Shown here: positions 17,701 to 25,929 of the stretch, in pieces
How positions within the stretch are numbered: position 1 is the first letter of the stretch
Layout: the number at the start of each line of letters is the position of its first letter
Assembly: GCF_900111165.1 (NCBI RefSeq)
Contig: NZ_FOGH01000016.1
Coordinates: 1 to 56,717 of the forward strand
DNA: 56,717 nt
Direction of reading: 5' to 3'
DNA from: Nitrosomonas sp. Nm51
GTDB taxonomy: Bacteria; Pseudomonadota; Gammaproteobacteria; Burkholderiales; Nitrosomonadaceae
Position numbers and translations under genes: made by a program
The notes under the pieces: model-generated
The model's database searches: none
The model's input: the letters and a program-made list of their open reading frames with translations, nothing else
What the model was told of the DNA's origin: nothing

Positions 17701-19313
17701 CCTTCGTCGATGACCAGCGAAGGAGGGGCATAACATTGCGTCAGCTCTTCCAGTGTTCTCATGGTGATGTAGTCGGTGCTGGTGGCAATGTTGACCAACG
17801 AATCGCTTTTCTCCGAAGATATGGTTGGCACTTCCTGCGATATTGGCAGAGAGTAATGCATGGCAGAACCGCTGGGCATATATATGTGCGCTTTATAGTT
17901 TATCGTTTCGAATAGATCTTTGTGTAAATCCAGGTTTTCAGATTTGCCGAGAAACAGGTAGCCGTCTTTATTTAATGCATAGTGAAATACCTGCAGCACC
18001 TTCTTTTGGGTATCAGGCGTCAAATAAATCAAAAGATTCCGGCAACTGATCAGGTCTAATCGGCCAAATGGCGGATCTTCAATGACATTCTGACGTGTGA
18101 AGACAATCCGGTTTCGGATACTTTTTACAATGCGTCGATGGTCGCCTGTTTTCTCGGTGTACGCATCAAGCAGTGATTTTGGCACAGTTTCCAGTTCGCT
18201 GACCGGATAAAGGGCTGCGCGTGCGCGATCAACGGCCGCATCATCCAGGTCTGAAGCGAAGATCATGTATTGCAGGTCAGTTCGCTGTTGTTTTAGAATC
18301 GATTCTTCAAACAGCATTGCAATGCTGTAGACTTCTTCACCCGAGGCGCATCCCGGTATCCAGCAGCGAATGATGTTGTGATTGGCCTGGGAATTAACAA
18401 TTTTGTCGATTATGAGTTCCAGTGCAGCAAAAGCTTCCTTGTCCCGGAAAAAATACGTCACACTGATAAATGTGTCACGTATGAGCAGATGCGCTTCCTC
18501 CTTGTTCGCTCTCAGGTATTTGGTATAGTCGCTCAGCGAGTGGATTCCCAAAATACTCATACGCCTTGCTATCCGTCGCTGGACTGTGGCTGACTTATAG
18601 GCGTCCAATTTGAATGCCGTGTAGTTTCGTACCAGATTGTAGATCTGGCCGTATTCATCGGTTTTGTCTTCCGTAGTCGTCAGCAGTTCTGTGAAATCGG
18701 TAGGGTGATCCAGCAGGCGCGGTAGTACCTTGCCGATGTCCGAAGAAGTTAATGTCAAATCCACGCTTCCGGTATAAAGTGCCGCTTTCGGCATTCCATC
18801 ATACTTGGCTGTTTCGGGATTTTGGGCTATGGTAATTCCGCCGGCTTCTTTGATCGCTTTTATTCCGGATGCGCCATCGGAACCGGTTCCCGACAGGATA
18901 ATGCCGATGGCATGCTCTTTCAGTTCGTCGGCAAGCGAGAAAAAGAACCGGTTGACAGATGGCTTTGGGCCAATAGAATGTTGTGGCTTTACCAGACGAA
19001 ACAGCCCCTTGTCCAAAACAACGTCATTATTCGGCGGTGTAATATAAACATTTTTGGGTTCCGGCAGTTGCTGATCTTTTAAATCCTGAACGGTTAGGTG
19101 CGTCAAAGGTGACAACAGGTTTATCAGCATACTCACGTGTGTAGGTGAGACATGCTGGGCAATCACATAAGACAGGCAGTCTGATTCCGGCAATGATTCC
19201 ATTAGATCGCGCAGCGCTTCAAGGCCCCCGGCTGATGCACCAATACCCACTAATCTAAGATTGTTGGGATTAATCTTGTTTCCACGTTGTTTTGCCTTGG
19301 AATTCTTTCGCAT
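14718..19313 (-). CDS. CheB-CheR-PAS-GGDEF-EAL fusion protein
   Basis: A 1,531-residue multidomain signalling protein. In order: CheB methylesterase (about 20-205; Ser in GIGASAGGLEAL, His in AQHVSPTHVSML, Asp in GTGSDGASGIKAIKEAGG), CheR methyltransferase (about 225-480; CASGEEVYSIAML and CRNLLIY), a PAS-like segment, a long coiled coil of SNEELQSTNEELQ repeats, three PAS domains, GGDEF (RLSGDEF with I-site RATD five residues before) and EAL (GAEALLRWKH, DDFGTGYSSLSYLKRL, EGVES). The last two look catalytically competent. It could link receptor methylation-like chemistry to c-di-GMP turnover. The ATG at 19313 has a GGGAG Shine-Dalgarno; the open frame upstream lies inside repeat B2 and is unlikely to be translated. 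Confidence 0.88.
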   Translation of the reverse strand: MRKNSKAKQRGNKINPNNLRLVGIGASAGGLEALRDLMESLPESDCLSYVIAQHVSPTHVSMLINLLSPLTHLTVQDLKDQQLPEPKNVYITPPNNDVVLDKGLFRLVKPQHSIGPKPSVNRFFFSLADELKEHAIGIILSGTGSDGASGIKAIKEAGGITIAQNPETAKYDGMPKAALYTGSVDLTLTSSDIGKVLPRLLDHPTDFTELLTTTEDKTDEYGQIYNLVRNYTAFKLDAYKSATVQRRIARRMSILGIHSLSDYTKYLRANKEEAHLLIRDTFISVTYFFRDKEAFAALELIIDKIVNSQANHNIIRCWIPGCASGEEVYSIAMLFEESILKQQRTDLQYMIFASDLDDAAVDRARAALYPVSELETVPKSLLDAYTEKTGDHRRIVKSIRNRIVFTRQNVIEDPPFGRLDLISCRNLLIYLTPDTQKKVLQVFHYALNKDGYLFLGKSENLDLHKDLFETINYKAHIYMPSGSAMHYSLPISQEVPTISSEKSDSLVNIATSTDYITMRTLEELTQCYAPPSLVIDEGNSIVHFEGNLKSYLNFPKGKAEMYLFDLIPASLRTELRALVYRSRRKSEPAEGSIRSVEINGKRCPVKIAVRPLEHGKESLLLVSFIAISEQHGDKSNSIVNISADAERDSLIINELEKELTNTRTHLNIVVEELETSNEELQSLNEEMQSANEKLQSTNEELQTSNEELQSTNEELLTVNEELQVKTAELEKTSSDLVNVKQSLDFPLIVVDRQLRITQTNSACTEVATLDSIMENSLLNSVQWLIEIPGLYNQVHKVIRENARFENRITHPETDRVFQLYVMPYCDSQNEIAGAILLFNNISAQHTAEAAFHESEVKFSQAMQHAPIGICLQSTEGHFVDVNPALCEILGYSQEELLRRDVYSVTHSDDLQTTLSYADEMLSGKIDNHYLEKRFIHKRGSVIWANLHKATIKDYSGTPKYFIALIQNISERKKSEEELRLAANVFSNALDGIIITDDKAIIIKVNKAFENILGYKSEDVVGKHTRILRSHRHDDDFYRAMWKKIHKEGFWHGEIWDRHKDGHIVPVWLSISTLKDPTGNTDHYIAVMYDISEQKHYHERINHLAHYDALTQLPNRALFTERLKHALAQAKRNQTKLALLFIDLDHFKQINDTHGHHIGDELLCKVAQKLTSIMRATDTVSRLSGDEFTVLIEDDVNEDNARLVAEKILKILENPFELPSGPVYISASIGITLFPDDGTDIESLLKHADLAMYRSKEAGRNHFHFYTHEMSKRVHERMRLSTDLRDALQKNNLQLYYQPIIDFDSGDYVGAEALLRWKHSELGWIPPDKFVSVAEDNDLIFTLGGWVLQQAFQQMKSWFEANLNPGILSVNVSGKQLASCNFKKSIDNTLSATECPPEIITLEITESVIMKASDDADSTLNRLRDLGFGIAIDDFGTGYSSLSYLKRLPVTKLKLDKSFVQDLPDDTNDVAIARAILSMGKSLGLEVIAEGVESGEQHDFLQMEKCKFGQGYYYAKPMPAEKFKKHLMKLSN

Positions 19314-19336
19314 AAGTTTTCTCCCGGGTAAGTCTT

Positions 19337-19497
19337 GGGAGTCGTTCATAAATAACTGTAACACTTGGATTGTATCTGGCGGGCACACTGCGGCGTTGTT
19401 CGTCGTCGCCATAGCTTGTGCCATGACTCATCCTCTCACCTTGCATTGCATCCCGCCAGACGCGCCCGATTGTCACACTTATTTATTCGCGGCTCCT
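19337..19497 (+). repeat. Family B repeat, copy B2, directly upstream of the CheB-CheR fusion gene
   Basis: It starts GGGAGTCGTTCATAAATAAC and ends TTATTTATTCGCGGCTCCTAA, with TCTGGCGGG near the left and CCCGCCAGA near the right inside the terminal repeats. It ends 24 bp before the start codon of the fusion gene, so it occupies the place where that gene's promoter or leader should be. Confidence 0.88.
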
Positions 19498-19567
19498 AAC
19501 AAAGCCTTTCAGTAACTTGTACTGATATTTTGTCACAAATACAAAATGATACTGTATCTTGAAAACT

Positions 19568-19739
19568 GTATAAAAGAATATATCCTGGAGTTGTTTTGTC
19601 TGTCTACTCTTGGATCTTCAATACCTGAAAAATGGTGAATGATTGATGATATTGGTTTATCTATCATTTGAATTCAAATGATAGATCCAATACCTCAACC
19701 AAGTTCTATTTTCAAGTGTTTTTGAGCCCGATTGCCCTG
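19568..19739 (+). repeat. Family C repeat, copy C1, with 24-bp palindrome
   Basis: This non-coding stretch is similar over its whole length to the reverse complement of 56483-56666. Shared blocks include ATATATCCTGGAG, CTACTCTTGG / CCACTCTTGG, GAATGATTGA, CTATTTTCAAGT and GCCCGATTGCCCTG. At 19661-19684 it contains a perfect palindrome whose half-site is CTATCATTTGAA. Similarity stops sharply on both sides, so this is a discrete repeat, either a mobile element remnant or a conserved regulatory or RNA unit. Confidence 0.7.
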
Positions 19740-20013
19740 TTCACCTCCCGCTGCTTGATTGCTAAAATCTTAGATTGACATATTATGACGGCGTTGAGTG
19801 GGAGGAATTGGGCTAGATGGTCGTAATGGACGCATACATTGAATCCGTAAACGTGCCGAACCGGTAGCATGTGCCATGGCGGAAATTTAAAATCGTTCTG
19901 TTTTTCAGAAAACCCCGTTTGTGTTGCATGGAGCCGCCTTGCCGTTGAAGGTTTTTTGTTTCCTTCAGCGTGCCGATGCAGTATTGGGTTAAACCATTAA
20001 CACAGAGATACAA
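19740..20013. other. Intergenic region between repeat C1 and cca
   Basis: No convincing gene. A 66-codon minus-strand frame (19813-20013) has no recognisable family. A weak hairpin (TGAAGG/CCTTCA around 19946-19970) lies downstream of the cca stop but lacks a poly-T run on the cca strand. Confidence 0.4.
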
Positions 20014-21255
20014 TCAGGTTGATTGATTCTGAGCCTGTTTTATTTTTGCAATGCGCGCTTCGCGTACTTTTGTATTGATGGCAGCAGGTAGTAAAGCGTA
20101 ATCGGTTATCTTTTTTTGGAGTATGCCGGCGATTTCTCCCGCGTTTACACTGCGGGCAGCCGACAGAGCTCTGTTTAAACGGTCAGCGGGTGGATAAGCT
20201 TCGCGCGTGAAACCAGGGCGGCCATGAAAATCGCATGCACAGGCCTGCAGGAATTCCTTGAAGCGGTACGGTTTGCGGTAGGCGTCAGCAGCCTGAAATA
20301 AATCCGCAACTGCCGATGGCTTGAGCGTTTCGGCGCAGTGCACTTTTCCGTGGAATTGTGCCACCAGAATGGCCAGATCGCGTGAATCCTTGGGTATACG
20401 GATGCGTTCGCATAAATCTACAATCAGTTGCATGCTTCGTTGTTCATGCCCAATGTGTCGCGGCCATAATTCCTGTGGAGTGAGACCTTTGCCAAGATCG
20501 TGGAGTAACACGGCAAAGCGCACCGGCAGGGAATAATTCTGTTTGGCGGCGTGGTCGATTGCCAGCATGGTATGCAATCCGGTATCAATTTCCGGATGTG
20601 CTTGAGGGGATTGCGGCACACCAAACAAAACGTCTATTTCAGGTAGTATGCGAGACAAAGCGCTGCATTCGCGCAGTATATAAAACATACGTGACGGGTT
20701 TTTTTCCATTAACCCCCTGGAAATTTCCTGCCAAACCCGTTCCGGTACCAGCGCCTCCACTTCACCGTTGTGTACCATCTCATTCATCAGGTTAAATGTT
20801 TCGGGTGCAATACGGAAACTGAAGCGTGCGGCAAAACGTGCCGTGCGAAGTATGCGTACGGGGTCTTCTGAAAAAGCAGGACTGATATGACGAAGAATAC
20901 CCGCTTCAAGATCGGCAACACCATTGAACGGATCGATGATGTTTCCAGCTTCGTCTTTGGCAATCGCATTAATGGTCAAGTCGCGGCGAACCAGGTCTTG
21001 CTGCAATGTGACTTCTGGAGTAGTGAAAATCTCGAAGCCTTTGTAGCCGCGCGATATTTTGCGTTCAGTGCGTGCCAGTGCATATTGCTCTTTGGTTTCG
21101 GGATGCAAAAAAACCGGAAAATCCTTGCCGACGGGGCGAAACCCGAGCTTTTCCATTTCCTCGGGTGTGCTGCCGACCACTACATAATCATGATCTTTTA
21201 CGGGCAATCCCAGTAACTCGTCGCGTACCGATCCGCCAACCAAATAAGTTTTCAA
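20014..21255 (-). CDS. cca: CCA-adding tRNA nucleotidyltransferase with HD domain
   Basis: The enzyme adds or repairs the CCA end of tRNAs. The protein shows the nucleotidyltransferase start YLVGGSVRDELLGLPVKDHD with catalytic acids, RRDLTINAIA, and EDPVRILRTARFAARF; a C-terminal HD phosphohydrolase domain has LLHDLGKG and RHIGHEQRS. Starting at TTG 21255 gives 413 residues, almost the same as E. coli Cca (412), whose N-terminus is MKIYLVGGAVRD. The frame is open 22 codons upstream to a GTG, but that extension lies over a family A repeat end and is not family-like. No good Shine-Dalgarno precedes the TTG, so the start is tentative. Confidence 0.92.
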   Translation of the reverse strand: MKTYLVGGSVRDELLGLPVKDHDYVVVGSTPEEMEKLGFRPVGKDFPVFLHPETKEQYALARTERKISRGYKGFEIFTTPEVTLQQDLVRRDLTINAIAKDEAGNIIDPFNGVADLEAGILRHISPAFSEDPVRILRTARFAARFSFRIAPETFNLMNEMVHNGEVEALVPERVWQEISRGLMEKNPSRMFYILRECSALSRILPEIDVLFGVPQSPQAHPEIDTGLHTMLAIDHAAKQNYSLPVRFAVLLHDLGKGLTPQELWPRHIGHEQRSMQLIVDLCERIRIPKDSRDLAILVAQFHGKVHCAETLKPSAVADLFQAADAYRKPYRFKEFLQACACDFHGRPGFTREAYPPADRLNRALSAARSVNAGEIAGILQKKITDYALLPAAINTKVREARIAKIKQAQNQST

Positions 21256-21300
21256 AGTAAAGCGTTTGAATGTGATTAAATAGATAGGGACATGGTAGCT

Positions 21301-21322
21301 AATATCATATCGATAGAGCACT
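21301..21322. repeat. Solo terminal repeat of family A
   Basis: AATATCATATCGATAGAGCACT matches the right terminus of the intact family A copies (for example 32296-32314), but the rest of the element is missing. It lies between slt and cca, just upstream of cca, and appears to be a deletion scar or an end left by imprecise loss. Confidence 0.6.
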
Positions 21323-21357
21323 GGCAGTGCCTTAAAGAAATATCCTATCGCAGAAGT

Positions 21358-23304
21358 TTATTTTTTGGCAACAATGCCCAAACGTTCTTTTAACGTCGGC
21401 GCAGTTTGATCATGTTCAAGTACGTTTGAATAATAAACGGAATTTTTAAGCACTTTTTTTACATAATCTCTTGTTTCGCTGAATGGAATGGTTTCTGCAT
21501 AGACCGCGCCCTCAAGGCTTTTATCAGCATCGCGCCAGCGTCTCGCACGGCCCGGGCCGGCGTTGTAAGCTGCTGAAGCCAGTAAAGACTGATTGTCCAG
21601 CGTTGTAAAAACATGCTTTAAATAATACGTGCCGAGTCGCAGGTTAATATCGATATGCGTGATCAGATTTTGTTGAAAATTGGCTATACCCAGTTGCCTG
21701 GCAACCCATTTTGCTGTGTCAGGCATTAACTGCATCAGTCCCATGGCTCCCGCACTGGATCTGACTTCTGTTAGAAATCGGCTTTCCTGTCGAATAAGGC
21801 CATAAACCCAGGCCTCATCGAGTTCCAGTTCTTTTACAACAAGGCGTAACGCTTCGCGGTGCGGCGTTGGGAAGCGTAGCCTGAAGTCATGCTGATCGAC
21901 CGTTTTACTAGCGGTGTTGATCGCGCGGTCATAATGACCGTGGCGTCTGGCAACTTCCGCGGCAGCAAGCAATTGCCGGTCATTAAAATCTTGAATAGTC
22001 CACACCCATTCCCAGTATGCTTCCGTGCGTAGATTCATGCGGTAAAATGCCAGTGTGCGTTGTATACCAGGTGCTTCTTCCATGGCTATCACTTCTGTTT
22101 CGCTGACCGGAATTGATTCCTGCGGTGTGCTGAGTACAGTACCCAACTCTTCTTTAGCGAGTTGGCCGTAATAATGATGTTGATTGCTGAGCGGAATTAA
22201 TAAGGCGTTTGCTTCGGACAGTTTGCCTTTGGCCTTGAGCGCCCTTGCTTTCCAGTATTGCCATGTACTGTTTGATTGCTCAGTATCAGACATACGGCTG
22301 ATGCCGTCCAGCGCACTGTTCCAGTTTTCGGCGCGCAAAGCTGCTCGAACCTGCCATGCCAGTAACGTATCGGTCATGGGATAGGAATCTTTCGATTGAT
22401 GGGCGGCACGAAACCAATCCAGCGCGCGCGTATCGTGGCGCATTGCAGCCCGATAACCCAGTCTGCCAAGAAAATAGGACTGATCGGAATCCGTCAGCTT
22501 TTCCTTGATTTCCAACCATTTTATCAAGGCGGGATTGGTATCGTTGCTTAACAGGCGCAATAGTGCGAACAATACAATTTCACGGTCTGCGCGCGTTCTG
22601 ATTTTGTCTTGCCGTGTTTTGAGGTAGCGCAGCGGGTTTTGCGCGGCTGCGTTTAGTTCATCGACATTGAGCGCTTCACTTGCAGGTATGCGGCGGTTGA
22701 TATAACGCGCCATGCCGGTTTGTCCTGCTTCCAGCGCCAACCGGATGCGCGCCCACCTGTCATTTACAGTGATGATGTTTTTTGAAATCAGTGCATTAAA
22801 GACGGGTGTACAGCTGTCCGGCATGCTGTTGGCTGTAAACCACAGGGCACGCGCGCTATTGATTGCTTCCTGATTTTGTTTTTCAATTCGGTGTTGATAG
22901 GCGAAACAGAGCAATTCGGTATTTTTATTCACCAGCTTTTCAAATTCGTGTTCAAAAAGCTGCCATTGCTGATTTTGAGCCAGCAATTTTAACCAGTCAG
23001 CGCGCAGCCTGTCGGCAATCAGGCTGTTTTTATGACGTGCTAAAAAGGCTTCAATCGTCGCAATGTCGGCGGATTTTAGGTGCATACGTAGTAAGTAGTA
23101 CTCTACATAAGGTGCCAACACATGATGCTGCAAATGCTGGGCATAGTCGGCAACGCGAGCCGCTTTTCCTTCTCGAAATGCTTTTCGTGCGGTCAGAAAA
23201 TCGTCATCGAGTTGTGACTGGCTTGCAACCAGGGCGCCAGCATAAGTTACAAAAATTAGACTAATCAATATGTTGTATACGGCAAGGCGATACAAGCTAA
23301 GCAT
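21358..23304 (-). CDS. slt: Soluble-type lytic murein transglycosylase (Slt70 family)
   Basis: A 648-residue periplasmic enzyme that cleaves peptidoglycan glycan strands with formation of 1,6-anhydromuramyl ends. It has a signal peptide (LYRLAVYNILISLIFVTYAGALVA), a long alpha-superhelical region, and a C-terminal SLT domain with the catalytic Glu in GLIRQESRF, then GAMGLMQLMPDTAKWVA and AYNAGPGRARRW. The ATG at 23304 is chosen because it starts the signal peptide; the frame is open to 23451. It is followed by cca in the same direction. Its product could feed the AmgK/MurU salvage route encoded further along. Confidence 0.92.
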   Translation of the reverse strand: MLSLYRLAVYNILISLIFVTYAGALVASQSQLDDDFLTARKAFREGKAARVADYAQHLQHHVLAPYVEYYLLRMHLKSADIATIEAFLARHKNSLIADRLRADWLKLLAQNQQWQLFEHEFEKLVNKNTELLCFAYQHRIEKQNQEAINSARALWFTANSMPDSCTPVFNALISKNIITVNDRWARIRLALEAGQTGMARYINRRIPASEALNVDELNAAAQNPLRYLKTRQDKIRTRADREIVLFALLRLLSNDTNPALIKWLEIKEKLTDSDQSYFLGRLGYRAAMRHDTRALDWFRAAHQSKDSYPMTDTLLAWQVRAALRAENWNSALDGISRMSDTEQSNSTWQYWKARALKAKGKLSEANALLIPLSNQHHYYGQLAKEELGTVLSTPQESIPVSETEVIAMEEAPGIQRTLAFYRMNLRTEAYWEWVWTIQDFNDRQLLAAAEVARRHGHYDRAINTASKTVDQHDFRLRFPTPHREALRLVVKELELDEAWVYGLIRQESRFLTEVRSSAGAMGLMQLMPDTAKWVARQLGIANFQQNLITHIDINLRLGTYYLKHVFTTLDNQSLLASAAYNAGPGRARRWRDADKSLEGAVYAETIPFSETRDYVKKVLKNSVYYSNVLEHDQTAPTLKERLGIVAKK

Positions 23305-23401
23305 AAATTTTGAGAAACTAATCCATAAAACGTCATAAAAGCGCGTAACCGAGGCGCGACATAATTGTATAGATTGTATCGGCACTATCGTGTCAAAATG
23401 C

Positions 23402-23436
23402 AACTGCCGCAGCAAAATTATCATGCTGCGGCAGTT
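23402..23436 (-). terminator. Hairpin downstream of gdhA, likely terminator
   Basis: AACTGCCGCAG (23402-23412) and CTGCGGCAGTT (23426-23436) form a perfect 11-bp stem 52 bp past the gdhA stop. On the minus strand the stem is followed by TGCATTTTGAC, a modest T-rich tract. Confidence 0.6.
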
Positions 23437-23487
23437 CGGAAATGCTATCACAGATGCATTTTATACGCTGAAATCAGGCATAGAAAA

Positions 23488-24831
23488 TCAAGTCACACCC
23501 TGTCCAAGCATGGCATCGGCAACTTTTACAAAACCGGCGATATTCGCTCCGTCGACATAATTTACGCTGCCATCGGGTTTGGTACCATATTGCAGGCAGG
23601 ATTTATGAATTGCCTGCATGATTTCCAGTAAACGTGCGTCAACTTCGTCATGTGTCCATGCGAGCCGCATGGCGTGCTGACTCATTTCCAAACCTGAGGT
23701 GGCAACACCGCCGGCATTACTGGCTTTGCCCGGTGCATACAGTACGTGATTTTGCTCAAAGCATTCGACAGCATCGGCTGTCGACGGCATATTTGCGCCT
23801 TCGGCAACACATATAACGCCATTTTGAACCAGTGTCCTGGCATCTTCACCACTAATTTCATTTTGCGTCGCACAAGGTAAGGCAACATCGACAGGCACAT
23901 GCCAGGGTTTTGTATTTGGAAGAAAAGTTGCATTAACACGCTTGGCGTATTCGTCGACGCGTGCATACAAATGGTTTTTGACGTCAGATAAGACGGACAG
24001 CTTTTCTGTTGTAAAGCCAGCCTCATCAACAACTGTGCCGCTCGAGTCGGATATGGTGACAACTTTTGCACCTAGTGTCAAGGCCTTCTCGATTGCATAC
24101 TGCGCGACATTGCCTGAGCCTGAAATGGAGACGCGCATGCCGTCAAATGAACGGCCCGCATGTTTGAGTACTTCATTGGCAAAATAAACAGTGCCGTAAC
24201 CAGTTGCTTCCGGGCGAACCAGTGAGCCGCCGAAACTAAGGCCTTTGCCGGTAAAAATACAGTCGGACCGGTTGGCCAGTTTTTTGACCATGCCAGCCAT
24301 ATAACCGACTTCACGTCCGCCAACGCCGATATCGCCTGCCGGGACATCGGTGTCCGAACCAACATGACGGAACAGCTCGCTGGCATAAGCCTGGCAGAAC
24401 CGCATGATTTCACCCGGGCTTTTTCCTTTGGGATCAAAATCCGATCCGCCTTTGCCGCCCCCCATTGGCAATGTGGTTAAAGCATTTTTAAACGTTTGTT
24501 CAAAGGCCAGAAATTTTAGAATTGATAAATTGACTGATGGATGAAACCGAGTGCCGCCTTTATATGGGCCAATAGCTGAGCTGTGTTGGATGCGATAACC
24601 GCGATTGACTTTGACTTCACCATGGTCGTCGACCCATGCTACGCGAAAAATAATGGCGCGTTCGGGTTCGACGAGGCGGTCCAGTACACCATGCTCAGCG
24701 TAACGTCGATGCTCACTAATAAATGGCCATAAGCTTTCCATGACCTCCTGCACGGCCTGTATGAATTCCGGCTGAACAGGATTGCGTCCTGCGACATAGT
24801 CACAGAATTCCTGAAAACTTTTATATTTCAT
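23488..24831 (-). CDS. gdhA: NADP-specific glutamate dehydrogenase
   Basis: This 447-residue enzyme, the same length as E. coli GdhA, reductively aminates 2-oxoglutarate with ammonia to give glutamate, a main ammonia-assimilation step. It has the substrate segment PMGGGKGGSDFDPKGKS with the catalytic Lys, DVPAGDIGVGGREVGYM, and the dinucleotide-binding SISGSGNVAQYAIEKA. The ATG at 24831 matches the family N-terminus; an upstream open frame to 24903 is not used. A clear hairpin terminator follows. It stands alone and diverges from the dioxygenase-like gene. Confidence 0.95.
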   Translation of the reverse strand: MKYKSFQEFCDYVAGRNPVQPEFIQAVQEVMESLWPFISEHRRYAEHGVLDRLVEPERAIIFRVAWVDDHGEVKVNRGYRIQHSSAIGPYKGGTRFHPSVNLSILKFLAFEQTFKNALTTLPMGGGKGGSDFDPKGKSPGEIMRFCQAYASELFRHVGSDTDVPAGDIGVGGREVGYMAGMVKKLANRSDCIFTGKGLSFGGSLVRPEATGYGTVYFANEVLKHAGRSFDGMRVSISGSGNVAQYAIEKALTLGAKVVTISDSSGTVVDEAGFTTEKLSVLSDVKNHLYARVDEYAKRVNATFLPNTKPWHVPVDVALPCATQNEISGEDARTLVQNGVICVAEGANMPSTADAVECFEQNHVLYAPGKASNAGGVATSGLEMSQHAMRLAWTHDEVDARLLEIMQAIHKSCLQYGTKPDGSVNYVDGANIAGFVKVADAMLGQGVT

Positions 24832-25007
24832 CTTTTTATTCCCCGGTATAAGAAAGGTTATTTGTGAATGCCTAATTCTGCCAAATAAACTTGCAAACTG
24901 CATAGTATTTTTTTAAAAAAGGCGGGAAATCACGGCTTTTTTAAATTTTGTTTATAAAAGGCGGGCGATATGGTAGAAAATATTGCAGTTAACTTGGAAT
25001 CAATGTG

Positions 25008-25661
25008 ATGAAAAAACTATCCAGAAGAAATTTGATGCAATTAGGGATGGTGGGCACAGTAACAGCTTTGTTCAAAGCGAGCGAGAGTTGGGGTGAGATG
25101 ATTGCAGTGCCGACACCTAAAGAAGTTGAAGGGCCGTTTTATCCAGCTGTCGACCAAATAGATAAAGACGCGGACCTGACGCGAGTCGGGGGCCGAAATG
25201 GCCGGGCAAAGGGTCAGCAGATTATTATTCGGGGTTCGGTTAAAAATATCGGGGGGCAGCCTGTTGAAAACGCGATTATTGATATCTGGCAGGCAAATGC
25301 CGCAGGTCGCTATAATCACCCTCGGGATTCTAATCCTGCGCCAGAAGATTCTTACTTTCAAGGATGGGCCATTATCCGTAGTGACGCAAGCGGCCTGTAT
25401 CGATTCAGAACAGTCAAGCCGGGGGCTTATCCTGCAACTAAATCATGGACACGTCCGCCGCATATTCATTTTAAGATTTCCAGACAAGGCTTTCCGCAAC
25501 TGATCACGCAAATGTATTTTCCTAATGAATCGCTGAACGCAATCGACTTACTTTACAGAAACAAAACCGGAGCCGAGCAAACCCTGATGACTGCACGCCA
25601 AACCGGGGAATATGAAGGTATGTTGATATATACATACAATATCGTTTTAGGTAAAAGCTGA
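25008..25661 (+). CDS. Tat-exported intradiol ring-cleavage dioxygenase-like protein
   Basis: A 217-residue protein with a twin-arginine type leader (LSRRNLMQLGMVG). The mature part matches the protocatechuate 3,4-dioxygenase/catechol dioxygenase fold: EGPFYP at the start, DIWQANAAGRYNHP with the first Tyr ligand, then PGAYPATKSWTRPPHIHFKI with the second Tyr and two His iron ligands. All four Fe(III) ligands seem present. It would cleave a catechol-like compound outside the cytoplasm; the true substrate is unknown, as no aromatic-degradation genes are near. A GTG precedes the chosen ATG. Confidence 0.8.
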   Translation: MKKLSRRNLMQLGMVGTVTALFKASESWGEMIAVPTPKEVEGPFYPAVDQIDKDADLTRVGGRNGRAKGQQIIIRGSVKNIGGQPVENAIIDIWQANAAGRYNHPRDSNPAPEDSYFQGWAIIRSDASGLYRFRTVKPGAYPATKSWTRPPHIHFKISRQGFPQLITQMYFPNESLNAIDLLYRNKTGAEQTLMTARQTGEYEGMLIYTYNIVLGKS

Positions 25662-25929
25662 CAGTTCCATTGAGTCACCTCTGCGTTATTGCTATTGCAT
25701 TACGAAACAAATTTAAAACGCGAATTTTATATAGCCCGCTTTTTGTTAGGCGCAGACACAGTAAACGCGCCTTGTTTACGCGGATCGGTTGCCAGCCGCT
25801 CAAAATTCGTCTCAGATAATTGTGTTACCTGTTTTTTTGTATCAATTTACGGACCGCTTCGAAAACGATTTGTAGCAGCCTGCTAAATTGCAGCGTAAAA
25901 TCATTTATCGGCTGATATCATTTTATTAA
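25662..25929. other. Intergenic region with a possible decayed coding tail
   Basis: No intact gene. On the minus strand a short frame at about 25724-25840 reads QLSETNFERLATDPRKQG and further protein-like residues before a stop, but it has no usable start. It may be the 3' remnant of a lost gene; no family is recognised. Confidence 0.3.

Noticed and set aside
19314..19424. N-terminal extension of the CheB-CheR fusion protein
   Set aside because: The extra 37 codons lie largely in repeat B2, while ATG 19313 has a good Shine-Dalgarno and fits the CheB domain start.
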